A stretch of DNA of 30,809 nucleotides, taken from positions 1 to 30,809 of the forward strand of contig JBFXEO010000009.1 of NCBI GenBank assembly GCA_050180015.1, read 5' to 3'. Positions 1 through 7,357 of this stretch are shown piece by piece (the first letter of the stretch is position 1; the number at the start of each line of letters is the position of its first letter). Source of the stretch: JBFXEO01 sp050180015 (lineage in GTDB: Bacteria > Bacteroidota > Bacteroidia > Bacteroidales > Tenuifilaceae). The position numbers and the translations under genes are program-made. The notes under the pieces are model-generated. The model did no database searches, was not told the origin of the DNA, and saw only the letters and a list, made by a program, of their open reading frames with translations.

Positions 1-1
1 T

Positions 2-1315
2 TTGTACCCTGCCGCCGAGGAACCACTTTTTAATATCCATTTAAATGTTGATTATCCTTTCAACCTAACCGGAATTCTGTATTTCCCAAGGATAAAGACC
101 AACTTTGATATTCGAAAGAATAAAATACAGCTATACTGCAATCAGGTATTTGTTACGGACTCGGTGGAAGGCATTGTGCCCGAGTTCTTAACATTGCTGC
201 ATGGTGTAATCGACTCGCCCGATATCCCTTTAAATGTATCGCGCAGTTACCTGCAAAGCGATTCGAATGTCAAAAAGATATCGAGCCACATCACCAAGAA
301 AGTTGCCGACCGGTTGCAGGAAATCTTCAAGAACGATCGGGAGCAATTCGAGAAGAAGTGGGACGACCTTAAACTTTTCATCACCTTTGGAATGATGACC
401 GATGAAAAGTTCTACGAACGTGCCGAGAAATTTGCGCTTTTCAAGAATGTCGATGGCAAATACTTCACCTTCGAGGAGTACGAGAAGCTAATCAAGGAAG
501 ATCAAACCGATAAAAATAAAACGCTGATCTACCTGTACGCAAGCAATAAGGTTGAGCAGCACAGCTACATCGAGGAGGCTAAAAGCCGTGGTTACGATGT
601 GCTGATTATGGATGGACAGCTTGATCCGCACCTTATTAATACCCTTGAATCGAAGTTTAAGGATTCCCGATTTGCCCGTGTCGATTCTGATGTAATTGAT
701 AAGATTATTGTAAAGGAAGATAGGAAGGAGGTTGCTCTTTCTGCTGATGAGCAAAACGATTTACGTACCGTTTTTGAAGGTGCCGTAAAAAGTGAAGATC
801 ATTACTGGATTTCGTTTGAGGACTTGGGCGAGAATGCCAACCCTGTAATTATTACCCATTCGGAGTTTATGCGCCGGATGAAAGATATGGCCGCCATGAG
901 CCCAACTGCGGGTATGTACGGCAACCTTCCCGATAGCTACAACATGGTAGTGAATGTTTCGCACCCGCTGGTTAAATCGGTGCTTGAAAGCAAGGCAGAG
1001 AATGTTGGCAGTAAGTTACAGGAACTCGATCAAAGCATTAAGCCCTTGAAGGATAAGGTTGATGAGTTGAACAAATCCCGAAAGGATAAGAAGGACGAGG
1101 AAATTCCGCAGGCCGATAAGGATGCTTTGGCCGATACCGAAAAGCAACTCGGCACATTGGAGAATGAACGTCGCGCATTGCTAAAAGGTTTTGGTAACGA
1201 TCAGAAACTTGTAAAGCAGCTCATCGACCTGGCTTTACTGGCCAACAACATGCTAAAAGGCGAAGATCTGAGCCGATTTGTAAAGCGCAGCCTGGAACTT
1301 ATTAAACCAGAATAG
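2..1315 (+). CDS. htpG: HtpG (Hsp90-family chaperone), 3' part; gene runs off the left edge
   Basis: This is the middle and C-terminal part of the cytosolic ATP-dependent Hsp90 chaperone. About 437 residues are visible. Family members are about 620-690 residues long, so the N-terminal GHKL ATPase domain lies outside the window. The visible part begins in the middle domain and shows its typical segments: the GxVDSPDIPLNVSR-like stretch (residues about 68-81) and the KFALF...FEEY stretch. It ends in the dimerisation domain (MSPTAGMYGNLPDSYNMVVN, then NPL/HPLV). Residues about 337-395 form a highly charged Lys/Asp/Glu-rich helical insertion, absent from E. coli HtpG, within the C-terminal domain. 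I believe such insertions are common in Bacteroidota HtpG. The true start is not visible. The first in-frame TTG is only where the window begins. A strong terminator follows. Confidence 0.95.
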   Translation: MYPAAEEPLFNIHLNVDYPFNLTGILYFPRIKTNFDIRKNKIQLYCNQVFVTDSVEGIVPEFLTLLHGVIDSPDIPLNVSRSYLQSDSNVKKISSHITKKVADRLQEIFKNDREQFEKKWDDLKLFITFGMMTDEKFYERAEKFALFKNVDGKYFTFEEYEKLIKEDQTDKNKTLIYLYASNKVEQHSYIEEAKSRGYDVLIMDGQLDPHLINTLESKFKDSRFARVDSDVIDKIIVKEDRKEVALSADEQNDLRTVFEGAVKSEDHYWISFEDLGENANPVIITHSEFMRRMKDMAAMSPTAGMYGNLPDSYNMVVNVSHPLVKSVLESKAENVGSKLQELDQSIKPLKDKVDELNKSRKDKKDEEIPQADKDALADTEKQLGTLENERRALLKGFGNDQKLVKQLIDLALLANNMLKGEDLSRFVKRSLELIKPE

Positions 1316-1346
1316 TACCATAGCCTTACAGGTTATTTACAAAAGC

Positions 1347-1380
1347 AAAACGGCCTCCGAGTAGAGGCCGTTTTTGTTTT
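1347..1380 (+). terminator. Intrinsic terminator of htpG
   Basis: A perfect 11-bp stem (1347-1357 paired with 1364-1374; core CGGCCTC/GAGGCCG) with a 6-base loop runs into a T tract. It starts 31 bases after the htpG stop codon. The A-rich left shoulder makes it potentially usable in both directions, but the next gene runs in the same direction. Confidence 0.9.
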
Positions 1381-1480
1381 ACTGTAATTCACTTGGAATT
1401 TTGTTTATTTCTACCGATGTTTGTTCGTGTTGGAGTATCAATTTGAGTTATTTACATTGAATTGAAAAGATTGTAGTATT

Positions 1481-2470
1481 ATGGAATATATTGCCGATAG
1501 CAGGAGGTATGATAAAATGCTTTACCGTAGATGCGGTAAAAGCGGGGTACAGCTGCCAGCATTATCGCTTGGCCTGTGGCATAACTTTGGTGGCGTGGAT
1601 AAATTGGAGAATAGCCGTAACATCATTTTACGGGCATTCGATGCGGGAATTACGCATTTTGATTTGGCCAACAACTATGGCCCACCTCCGGGTTCGGCCG
1701 AGGAAACATTTGGGCAGATTCTTAAAAAGGACTTGCAGGCCTATCGCGATGAGTTGATAATATCAACAAAGGCAGGCTACAATATGTGGCCGGGACCTTA
1801 CGGTGAGTGGGGATCAAAAAAATACTTGGTGGCTAGCCTCGATCAAAGCCTTAAAAGAATGGGGCTGGACTATGTTGATATTTTTTACTCGCACAGACCC
1901 GACCCCAACACTCCAATAGAGGAAACCATGGGAGCGTTGGATTTGATAGTTAGGCAGGGCAAGGCTCTGTATGCCGGAATTTCCAACTATTCGGCGGAGC
2001 AAACCGGGGTGGCACTTAAAACACTTAAGAGTTTAGGAACCCCCTGTTTGATCCATCAGGCGCGATATTCGATGTTCGACAGGTGGGTTGAAGACGGCTT
2101 ACTTGATGTTTTGGATAGTAATGGCGTTGGCTGTATTGCCTTCTCGCCATTGGCACAGGGTTTACTTACCAACAGGTATTTAGAAGGAATCCCCGGCGAT
2201 TCCAGGGCATCAAAGGCTCATGGATTCTTAAAGGCCGCTCAAATCACCGATGAAGTTCTCGGTAAAATAAGAAAACTCAGTGCCATTGCAACCAATAGAA
2301 ACCAAACATTGGCCCAAATGGCCATTGCATGGTTACTGAAAAAGCCTCAACTAACATCGGTACTTATTGGGGTTAGCAAGGAATCTCAACTAAACGATTG
2401 CCTTCTCGCATTAAATAACCTCAACTTTAATAATGATGAGCTGCTGAGTGTGAAACAAACCCTGCTTTAG
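1481..2470 (+). CDS. yghZ: YghZ-type aldo/keto reductase (L-glyceraldehyde 3-phosphate reductase-like)
   Basis: A 329-residue NADPH-dependent aldo/keto reductase of the KCNAB/YghZ subgroup (AKR14-like), cytosolic. The AKR catalytic tetrad is visible as D61, Y66, K97 and H138, within the blocks FDLANNYGPPPGSAEE, ISTKAGYNMWPGPYG and YSHRPD. The NADP-binding C-terminal segments AFSPLAQGLLTNRYL and LIGVSKESQLNDC are present. From memory the protein aligns along its whole length with E. coli YghZ/Gpr, including the N-terminal RYDKMLYRRCGKSG block, so I chose the ATG at 1481 rather than M13. E. coli YghZ reduces L-glyceraldehyde 3-phosphate and methylglyoxal, and the same detoxifying role is inferred here. 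It ends about 17 residues earlier than the E. coli protein. The gene appears monocistronic, between the htpG terminator and a convergent operon. Confidence 0.93.
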   Translation: MEYIADSRRYDKMLYRRCGKSGVQLPALSLGLWHNFGGVDKLENSRNIILRAFDAGITHFDLANNYGPPPGSAEETFGQILKKDLQAYRDELIISTKAGYNMWPGPYGEWGSKKYLVASLDQSLKRMGLDYVDIFYSHRPDPNTPIEETMGALDLIVRQGKALYAGISNYSAEQTGVALKTLKSLGTPCLIHQARYSMFDRWVEDGLLDVLDSNGVGCIAFSPLAQGLLTNRYLEGIPGDSRASKAHGFLKAAQITDEVLGKIRKLSAIATNRNQTLAQMAIAWLLKKPQLTSVLIGVSKESQLNDCLLALNNLNFNNDELLSVKQTLL

Positions 2471-2539
2471 GCCTTGAAATTTAGGAGATTTAGTACCCAA
2501 TTGGTACTTTACAGGTGTTGAAAGGGGAATGGTATGCCA

Positions 2540-3256
2540 TTATAATACTTTCATAGCATTGAAATCTTCAAGGGTTTTGGCTTTGGTACCGCGGTTAATA
2601 ATTATTTTATCGCCATTCCTTAGTAATATTATAATGTATGGCCCATTGCCTGAGTGGAGGTACAGCTTGCAATTACCAAGCTCTGCCAAATTATAGTATC
2701 CTTTACTTATGTTACCAACACTAAATCCATTGGTACGTATTGTTATAGCCGGAATGTTATCTTTTAAAGTAATCTTCGAAATATCGCTTATGGGAATATC
2801 CATGCCATACATTCCCTTGATTTGTATGCTCTGCTGATCAATTATAATTTTTGTAGGAATTATGCCGTATATCAATACCCCTGCAATGAATAGGAATATA
2901 GCGGAAATTACCCGGTATTCTATTCTGGTTTTCTTGGCTGGTTTATTGTGATCAAATCTCCTTGATTTAACTAGAATGAATAGAACACCACTAAATACCA
3001 CGGTTATAACAGTTGAATTGGCAATAAATGACAGGCCCAGCAAGTTAAAAATATGAAATCCGGCAATTATTGCTAAACCCATTGCAATGAAACCTTTTTT
3101 CATAAATGTTGATAGACCCTGGATGTCAACATTTTCCTTTTGCTTGCCGGACAGCGTGTTGTATCCCGAAATTAAACCGGGGAATGCTTTTGCTAAAAAT
3201 CCGGTTCCAATTAGGAGTAATCCGAGGATGAAAGTAACGATGCCCATAGGAATCAT
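2540..3256 (-). CDS. Membrane protein: DUF3784-like N-terminus plus PH-like C-terminal domain
   Basis: 238 residues, no assigned function. Four hydrophobic helices are visible at about 4-22, 56-75, 80-97 and 115-131. The segment KAFPGLISGYNTLSGKQKEN (about 23-42) resembles the signature loop of DUF3784/SdpI-like small membrane proteins. After helix 4 comes a beta-rich soluble region (about 132-235) with the pattern of a bacterial PH domain: alternating short hydrophobic strands, then IIILLRNGDKIIINRGTKAK and a closing helix. The protein therefore looks like a membrane anchor with a small soluble sensing or binding domain. It is the second gene of a two-gene minus-strand operon and starts 12 bases after its partner ends. 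M4 is an alternative start. The domain names are inferred from sequence pattern only. Confidence 0.75.
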   Translation of the reverse strand: MIPMGIVTFILGLLLIGTGFLAKAFPGLISGYNTLSGKQKENVDIQGLSTFMKKGFIAMGLAIIAGFHIFNLLGLSFIANSTVITVVFSGVLFILVKSRRFDHNKPAKKTRIEYRVISAIFLFIAGVLIYGIIPTKIIIDQQSIQIKGMYGMDIPISDISKITLKDNIPAITIRTNGFSVGNISKGYYNLAELGNCKLYLHSGNGPYIIILLRNGDKIIINRGTKAKTLEDFNAMKVL

Positions 3257-3268
3257 TTAAAATCATTT

Positions 3269-3784
3269 TTAGAGTATTTCCTTCACCTCTCTCTTCAGGA
3301 AATCTACAGCGTATGAAATAGGGTTGGTTTCCATTTCCACCATGGTTTCTAGAATTTTTTGGCTGAGCACCAATGATGTTTCATTGGGGTTTACCCGGTC
3401 GGAGCTGATATTTATTAGTTTAATAATATTTTCCTTGGCATTCTTAACCATTTCCCAGGCATCGTTGCTTACATACAGCTGCTGCGACAGGTTGTGTTCC
3501 CACTCCGCGCGGATATTGCCAAGCAACGCGGCCTGTAAATCGGAGGCAAGCATCCCCTTTTTGTTTACCCGCACAATGATGGATTCGGGCGAAACGCGTT
3601 CCAGAAAAAGGATTAACCGCTCGTAAGCTTGCAGCCTCAGCGGCAGTGTAATTTTGATGTTGTTGAACATCAATTCGGATTTACGGCGGTTGGTCTCATT
3701 TTTAATCATGGCGGAAATAGCCAGGTACCCGGCAAGGAAAACCAGCAGGGCGGGCAGCACAATTTTTAGTATGTCGGCAAACAT
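3269..3784 (-). CDS. Conserved small membrane-anchored protein of unknown function
   Basis: 171 residues with one N-terminal membrane helix (about 5-25, DILKIVLPALLVFLAGYLAI) followed by a mostly helical, charged cytoplasmic-type domain. Recognisable features are ITLPLRLQAYERLILFLERV (about 45-64), reminiscent of an uncharacterised Bacteroidota family, and a WEHNLSQQLYVSNDAWEMVK stretch around residues 94-113. No catalytic motif is visible. It lies directly upstream of the DUF3784/PH-like protein on the same strand, 12 bases apart, so the two are very likely co-transcribed and may act together at the inner membrane. It is divergent from aspC, and the two share a 109-base intergenic region. 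Confidence 0.75.
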   Translation of the reverse strand: MFADILKIVLPALLVFLAGYLAISAMIKNETNRRKSELMFNNIKITLPLRLQAYERLILFLERVSPESIIVRVNKKGMLASDLQAALLGNIRAEWEHNLSQQLYVSNDAWEMVKNAKENIIKLINISSDRVNPNETSLVLSQKILETMVEMETNPISYAVDFLKREVKEIL

Positions 3785-3806
3785 CGGCTTTATGGTTTTG
3801 GGTTGA

Positions 3807-3837
3807 TTTGCGCAAAAGCAATAATAGTGTAATTTTG
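3807..3837 (+). promoter_or_regulatory. Bacteroidota-type promoter of aspC (TTTG-N19-TAATTTTG)
   Basis: The -33 box TTTG (3807-3810) and the -7 box TAATTTTG (3830-3837) are separated by 19 bases. Both boxes and the spacing match the Bacteroidota primary-sigma consensus (TTTG / TAnnTTTG). Transcription would start near 3844, giving a leader of about 50 bases before the ATG at 3894. Confidence 0.65.
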
Positions 3838-3893
3838 ATGTTTTAAAATTACAAAAGATTTCGGTTAACCGGTAACATTAAAATATTGGATTT

Positions 3894-5087
3894 ATGGAGA
3901 AAGTTTCTGCCCGTATAGCCGCACTAGAGGAATCGCAAACCATAGCAATGTCACAGAAATCAAGAGAACTTGCGAGCCAGGGTATCGATGTTATTAACCT
4001 GAGCGTGGGCGAACCCGATTTTTTTACCCCCGATTTTGTTAAGGAAGCCGCCAAAAAGGCCATTGATGAGAACTACTCGTTTTACACACCGGTTCCCGGT
4101 TACAAGGATTTGCTGGAGGCAATCTCCGGTAAGCTAAAACGGGAGAATAACCTTACCTATACACCCGATCAAATCGTGGTTTCTGGTGGCGCAAAGCATA
4201 GCCTTGCCAACGTGCTGCTTTGTGTCGTTGATAAGGACGATGAGGTTATTGTACCTGCCCCTTACTGGGTTAGCTACGTGGAGCTCATTAAGCTGGCCGA
4301 AGGGGAAAGTATTGTCTTGGAAACGGGTATAGATAATGATTTTAAGATTACTCCAAAACAATTGGAGGATGCAATTACCCCCAAATCCCGAGTACTGATG
4401 CTTTGTTCGCCATCGAATCCAACCGGAAGTATTTATACCCACGATGAGCTTAAGGCAATTGCCAGCATAGTTGAGAAACATCCTAACCTGCTGGTTATCT
4501 CCGATGAAATATATGAGCACATCAACTTTACCGGAAAGCACGAAAGCATTGCGCAGTTCGATGGCATTCGCGATAGGGTTATAGTTATCAACGGGGTTTC
4601 AAAGGGCTACGCAATGACCGGTTGGCGAATTGGTTTTTCGGCATCGGCAAAGTGGATTGCAAAAGCCTGCACTAAATTGCAGGGACAGCAAACATCGGGC
4701 GTTTGCTCCATTGCGCAGAAGGCTGCCGTGGCTGCATTTAACTCCGATGGCGAAACCACTGGTGTTATGCGCGAGGCTTTCCGTCGTCGTCGTAATCTAA
4801 TGGTTGCTGCAATTTCGAAAATTAAGGGTTTCAGGACCAATATGCCCGATGGCGCTTTCTACATTTTCCCGGAGGTTTCCTCCTTCTTCGGAAAGCAGTA
4901 CAATGGTACCACCATTAAAAATTCCGATGATTTTGCCATGTTTCTGTTAAATACGGCCCATGTTGCCCTTGTTCCGGGCTCTGCATTTGGTGCACCAAGT
5001 TACCTGAGATTTTCCTATGCAACATCGGATGAAAAGCTGATGGATGCTGCGGAACGAATTGCAAAGGCCGTGGAGTTATTGAAGTAG
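3894..5087 (+). CDS. aspC: Pyridoxal-phosphate class I aminotransferase (aspartate aminotransferase-like)
   Basis: A 397-residue fold-type I PLP aminotransferase that probably interconverts aspartate and 2-oxoglutarate with oxaloacetate and glutamate. Visible family residues are W125 in PAPYW (stacks on PLP), N175 in SPSNPTG, D204 in ISDEIYEH (pyridine nitrogen), the Schiff-base lysine K237 in SKGYAMTGWRIGF with R245, and R372 in YLRFSYA (substrate carboxylate). Length and start are typical (MEKVSARIAALEESQTIAM). The sequence resembles the aspartate/prephenate aminotransferase subgroup, so arogenate synthesis or another dicarboxylate substrate cannot be excluded. A near-perfect promoter lies at 3807-3837 and an intrinsic terminator at 5179, so it is a single-gene unit. 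Confidence 0.93.
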   Translation: MEKVSARIAALEESQTIAMSQKSRELASQGIDVINLSVGEPDFFTPDFVKEAAKKAIDENYSFYTPVPGYKDLLEAISGKLKRENNLTYTPDQIVVSGGAKHSLANVLLCVVDKDDEVIVPAPYWVSYVELIKLAEGESIVLETGIDNDFKITPKQLEDAITPKSRVLMLCSPSNPTGSIYTHDELKAIASIVEKHPNLLVISDEIYEHINFTGKHESIAQFDGIRDRVIVINGVSKGYAMTGWRIGFSASAKWIAKACTKLQGQQTSGVCSIAQKAAVAAFNSDGETTGVMREAFRRRRNLMVAAISKIKGFRTNMPDGAFYIFPEVSSFFGKQYNGTTIKNSDDFAMFLLNTAHVALVPGSAFGAPSYLRFSYATSDEKLMDAAERIAKAVELLK

Positions 5088-5178
5088 ATGGGCATTAAAG
5101 GGTTATTAAGTGGTTCGTAACGCGTGATAAATGAAACGTTAAACGAAATATAAAATCTGTTAATAGTGTAATTGAAAG

Positions 5179-5210
5179 GAACCGTTAAACATCCAGTTAA
5201 CGGTTCTTTT
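5179..5210 (+). terminator. Intrinsic terminator of aspC
   Basis: A perfect 10-bp stem (GAACCGTTAA at 5179-5188 with TTAACGGTTC at 5197-5206), an 8-base loop and a TTTT tail, 91 bases after the aspC stop. The putative -7 element of mltG begins only 3 bases after the T tract. Confidence 0.75.
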
Positions 5211-5212
5211 AT

Positions 5213-5220
5213 TAAATTTG
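5213..5220 (+). promoter_or_regulatory. Putative -7 box of the mltG promoter
   Basis: TAAATTTG matches TAnnTTTG exactly and lies 26 bases upstream of the mltG ATG. No good TTTG is seen at the -33 position, which would fall inside the terminator hairpin, so the call rests on one box only. Confidence 0.4.
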
Positions 5221-5246
5221 ATATACAACAACAATAATTAAGTCAC

Positions 5247-6296
5247 ATGTTTAAATCGATAAATAGAAAAACGTTTCTAGTAATTCTGGTTCCATTGGCT
5301 GTTTTAGGAATTGTGGGGTCGGTGTTTGCTTTTACTTATTACCGGTTGAACTATGCGCCCAATACAAAGAATAGCAATGAGGCTTTTATTTATATTCCTA
5401 CGGGCTCTACATTCGATAATGTGGTTGATACGCTTGGTAAAAATAATATAATTAAGAATATCAAATCATTTACAAAGGTTGCACAAAACTTGGGATATCC
5501 TAATAATGTTAGGGCTGGTAGGTATTTGATAAAACCTGGAATGGGAAATCGGAGAATGGTTACCATGCTGAAAATGGGCTTACAGAAACCGTTAAAACTT
5601 ACCTTTAATAATATAAGAACGCCTCAACAGCTGGCCGGTAGAATTGCACGGCAAATTGAAGCTGACTCAATGCCGATTCTTGCTATGCTGTCGTCCGACC
5701 GAATTACCGCTGAGTATGGTTTCAGCCGGCAGGCAATTATAGCCATGTTTGTCCCGAACACCTACGAGTTTTACTGGAATACCAATGCTGTTGGGTTTTT
5801 TAACAGGATGCAGAAGGAGTATGAGCGGTTTTGGACCGATGAAAGGAAGGCAAAGGCATTTAAAATGGGGTTAACCATGGTGCAAATATCTACGTTGGCA
5901 TCGATAGTAGAGGAGGAGACAAGGTTCAACTCCGAAAAACCGAGGGTTGCAGGTGTTTACTTAAATAGATTACGAAAAGGAATCCCCTTGCAGGCCGATC
6001 CAACTATAAAGTTTGCCTTGCAGGATTTTTCGATTCGTAGAGTGCTAACAAAGCAGCTGGAGGTGGATTCGCCCTATAACACCTATAAGTACAGAGGATT
6101 ACCTCCCGGTCCAATTCGTTGCCCATCTATCACCTCAATTGATGCAGTGCTTAACGCCGAGCAGCACAGCTACCTGTACTTCTGCGCCAAGGATGACTTT
6201 TCCGGTTATCACGTTTTTTCAAAAACGTTATCGGAACATAACCGAAATGCAGAGGCTTACCGCAGAGCATTGAACAAAGAGAAGATTTATAGGTAG
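5247..6296 (+). CDS. mltG: MltG, endolytic peptidoglycan transglycosylase
   Basis: 349 residues. MltG is an inner-membrane lytic transglycosylase that cleaves nascent glycan strands and is thought to terminate their elongation. A single N-terminal membrane helix (about 10-31) is followed by a LysM-like subdomain (about 45-97: IYIPTGSTFDNVVDTL and VRAGRYLIKPGM) and the catalytic YceG domain. The catalytic glutamate is E222 in LASIVEEETRF, corresponding to E218 of the E. coli enzyme. The conserved RLRKGIPLQADPTIKFAL, SPYNTYKYRGLPPGPI and FCAKDDFSGYHVFSKT blocks are all present. Length matches the family (about 340-350). The start at 5247 places the positively charged KSINRK stretch just before the helix, as expected for N-in topology. 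Confidence 0.96.
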   Translation: MFKSINRKTFLVILVPLAVLGIVGSVFAFTYYRLNYAPNTKNSNEAFIYIPTGSTFDNVVDTLGKNNIIKNIKSFTKVAQNLGYPNNVRAGRYLIKPGMGNRRMVTMLKMGLQKPLKLTFNNIRTPQQLAGRIARQIEADSMPILAMLSSDRITAEYGFSRQAIIAMFVPNTYEFYWNTNAVGFFNRMQKEYERFWTDERKAKAFKMGLTMVQISTLASIVEEETRFNSEKPRVAGVYLNRLRKGIPLQADPTIKFALQDFSIRRVLTKQLEVDSPYNTYKYRGLPPGPIRCPSITSIDAVLNAEQHSYLYFCAKDDFSGYHVFSKTLSEHNRNAEAYRRALNKEKIYR

Positions 6297-6413
6297 CAGA
6301 TGGTTGATGGGTTTAGATCGCCCTTCTTATCTCTTCTATCTTTTAATGTCTCACGTTTTTGGTATTCCATTTTTTCAAGTTAATTTTCCAATAAAATCAA
6401 CAACTTAGAAATC

Positions 6414-7043
6414 ATGAAAAGATTAATTTTTGTAATTATGGTATGTGCTTACGGAACACTATCCGCACAAACAGATTCTATAGTGGTTCTGAATAAACCA
6501 TCGGAAAATAGAGGTAAAAATATAATGGAAGCATTTGCCGCAAGGGCTTCGGTTCGGGAGTTTTCGCCGGAGGAATTGTCGTTGCAGGATATTTCTGATT
6601 TACTTTGGGCGGCCAACGGCATAAATCGCCCCGATGAGAGTAAAAGAACCGCTCCAACCGCCATGAACTCTCAGGATATTGATATTTACGTAGTTATGAA
6701 GCAGGGCTCCTACTTGTACGATGCAAAAAATCATAGGCTTATTTTGGTTGATTCGAACGATAATAGGGCTTTGGTTGCCGGAGGACAGGTAAATTTTAGC
6801 CATGCCCCGTTGTTTTGTGTTATGGTATCGGATATTTCCCGGTTTAAACGTGGCGAAGACCCTTTAAAGATGACCTGGGCTGCCATGGACGCAGCGTACG
6901 TATCGCAGAATATCGATTTATTTTGCGCAGGAGTTGAACTGAAAACTCGCCCCAGAGTGGGTATGGATATTGAAAAGTTGAGAGTAGCCTTAAAATTGAG
7001 CTCAACCCAGCATCCAATGATTAATAATCCCGTAGGAAGGTGA
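6414..7043 (+). CDS. Exported nitroreductase-fold (SagB/ThcOx-like) protein
   Basis: 209 residues. The N-terminus (MKRLIFVIMVCAYGTLSAQ) is a typical signal peptide with cleavage near residue 19, so the mature protein should be periplasmic. The rest is an FMN-dependent nitroreductase fold: the RASVREFSPEELS block (R44 and R48 expected to hold the FMN phosphate), a DISDLLWAANGINRP helix, RTAPTAMNSQDIDIYVV, and the C-terminal AAYVSQNIDLFCAGVELKT block that normally contacts flavin. The DLLWAANGINR segment is characteristic of the SagB-type branch. The substrate is unknown. The notable point is the export signal, because most nitroreductases are cytosolic. Flavin loading of an exported protein would need Tat or local FMN, and no twin-arginine motif is visible. 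It appears to be a single-gene unit. Confidence 0.85.
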   Translation: MKRLIFVIMVCAYGTLSAQTDSIVVLNKPSENRGKNIMEAFAARASVREFSPEELSLQDISDLLWAANGINRPDESKRTAPTAMNSQDIDIYVVMKQGSYLYDAKNHRLILVDSNDNRALVAGGQVNFSHAPLFCVMVSDISRFKRGEDPLKMTWAAMDAAYVSQNIDLFCAGVELKTRPRVGMDIEKLRVALKLSSTQHPMINNPVGR

Positions 7044-7051
7044 ATACTTCC

Positions 7052-7072
7052 GACAGGATTCCAAATCCTGTC
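7052..7072 (+). repeat. Perfect hairpin after the nitroreductase gene
   Basis: GACAGGATT (7052-7060) and AATCCTGTC (7064-7072) form a 9-bp perfect stem with a 3-base loop, beginning 8 bases after the stop codon. No T tract follows, so it is not a classical intrinsic terminator. It may protect the mRNA 3' end or be a short dispersed repeat. Confidence 0.6.
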
Positions 7073-7098
7073 AATGATTATAAATTATCAGGTTGTGC

Positions 7099-7221
7099 TT
7101 TCCTGCTGTGTGGTTAAAATTTCCACGTTAGGAAAGTGAAATTTCCTGCTGTGGGATTTTTTTTCTCACGTTAGGAATTTAGTATTTCCTGCTGTGAAAA
7201 TTTTTTTTTCACAGCAGGAAA
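7099..7221. repeat. Cluster of alternating short inverted repeats
   Basis: Three copies of TTTCCTGCTGTG (7099-7110, 7142-7153, 7185-7196) alternate with two copies of CACGTTAGGAA(A) (7124-7135, 7167-7177). The cluster ends with the exact reverse complement CACAGCAGGAAA (7210-7221). The two words are partial reverse complements (9 of 12 positions, or 11 of 12 if G-U pairs are allowed), so neighbouring units can fold into three successive hairpins. The last one is a perfect 16-bp stem (7185-7200 with 7206-7221). The copies are spaced exactly 43 bases apart. Downstream, AAACC (7246-7250) and GGTTT (7278-7282), with TAGG/CCTA inside, form a further imperfect hairpin. No protein-coding potential is seen. 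Confidence 0.85.
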
Positions 7222-7306
7222 CCAGAGTAAGGTAGCTGGTAGTATAAACCTGATAGGTTCTTAAAGCCTACCGGGCTGGTTTATTAAGTTGAAATATTCC
7301 CACATC

Positions 7307-7339
7307 TTTGAACAAAATCGGGAGGGTTTTGTAATTTTA
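7307..7339 (+). promoter_or_regulatory. Putative promoter of the 7358-8773 gene
   Basis: TTTG (7307-7310), a 21-base spacer and TAATTTTA (7332-7339, one mismatch to TAnnTTTG). The position fits an ATG start at 7358 with a short leader and would be inside the gene if an upstream TTG at 7289 were used. Confidence 0.45.
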
Positions 7340-7357
7340 TGCAAAAACCACCCAGTT

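Noticed and set aside
2492..2508. Hairpin AGTACC/GGTACT between the aldo/keto reductase and the convergent membrane gene as a terminator
   Set aside because: The stem is only 6 bp, AT-rich, with a short T run; too weak to call.
4134..4541. 135-residue minus-strand open frame inside aspC
   Set aside because: Lies entirely antisense to conserved aminotransferase motifs, with no promoter or domain.
7099..7221. Possible CRISPR array because of repeats at a constant 43-base period
   Set aside because: Repeat words are only 11-12 bases, the spacers contain a second repeated word and T runs, the units are mutually complementary, and no cas genes are present.
7289..7357. Upstream TTG start adding 23 residues to the 7358-8773 protein
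   Set aside because: A promoter-like TTTG-N21-TAATTTTA lies within this stretch and the ATG at 7358 leads directly into the conserved-looking sequence.
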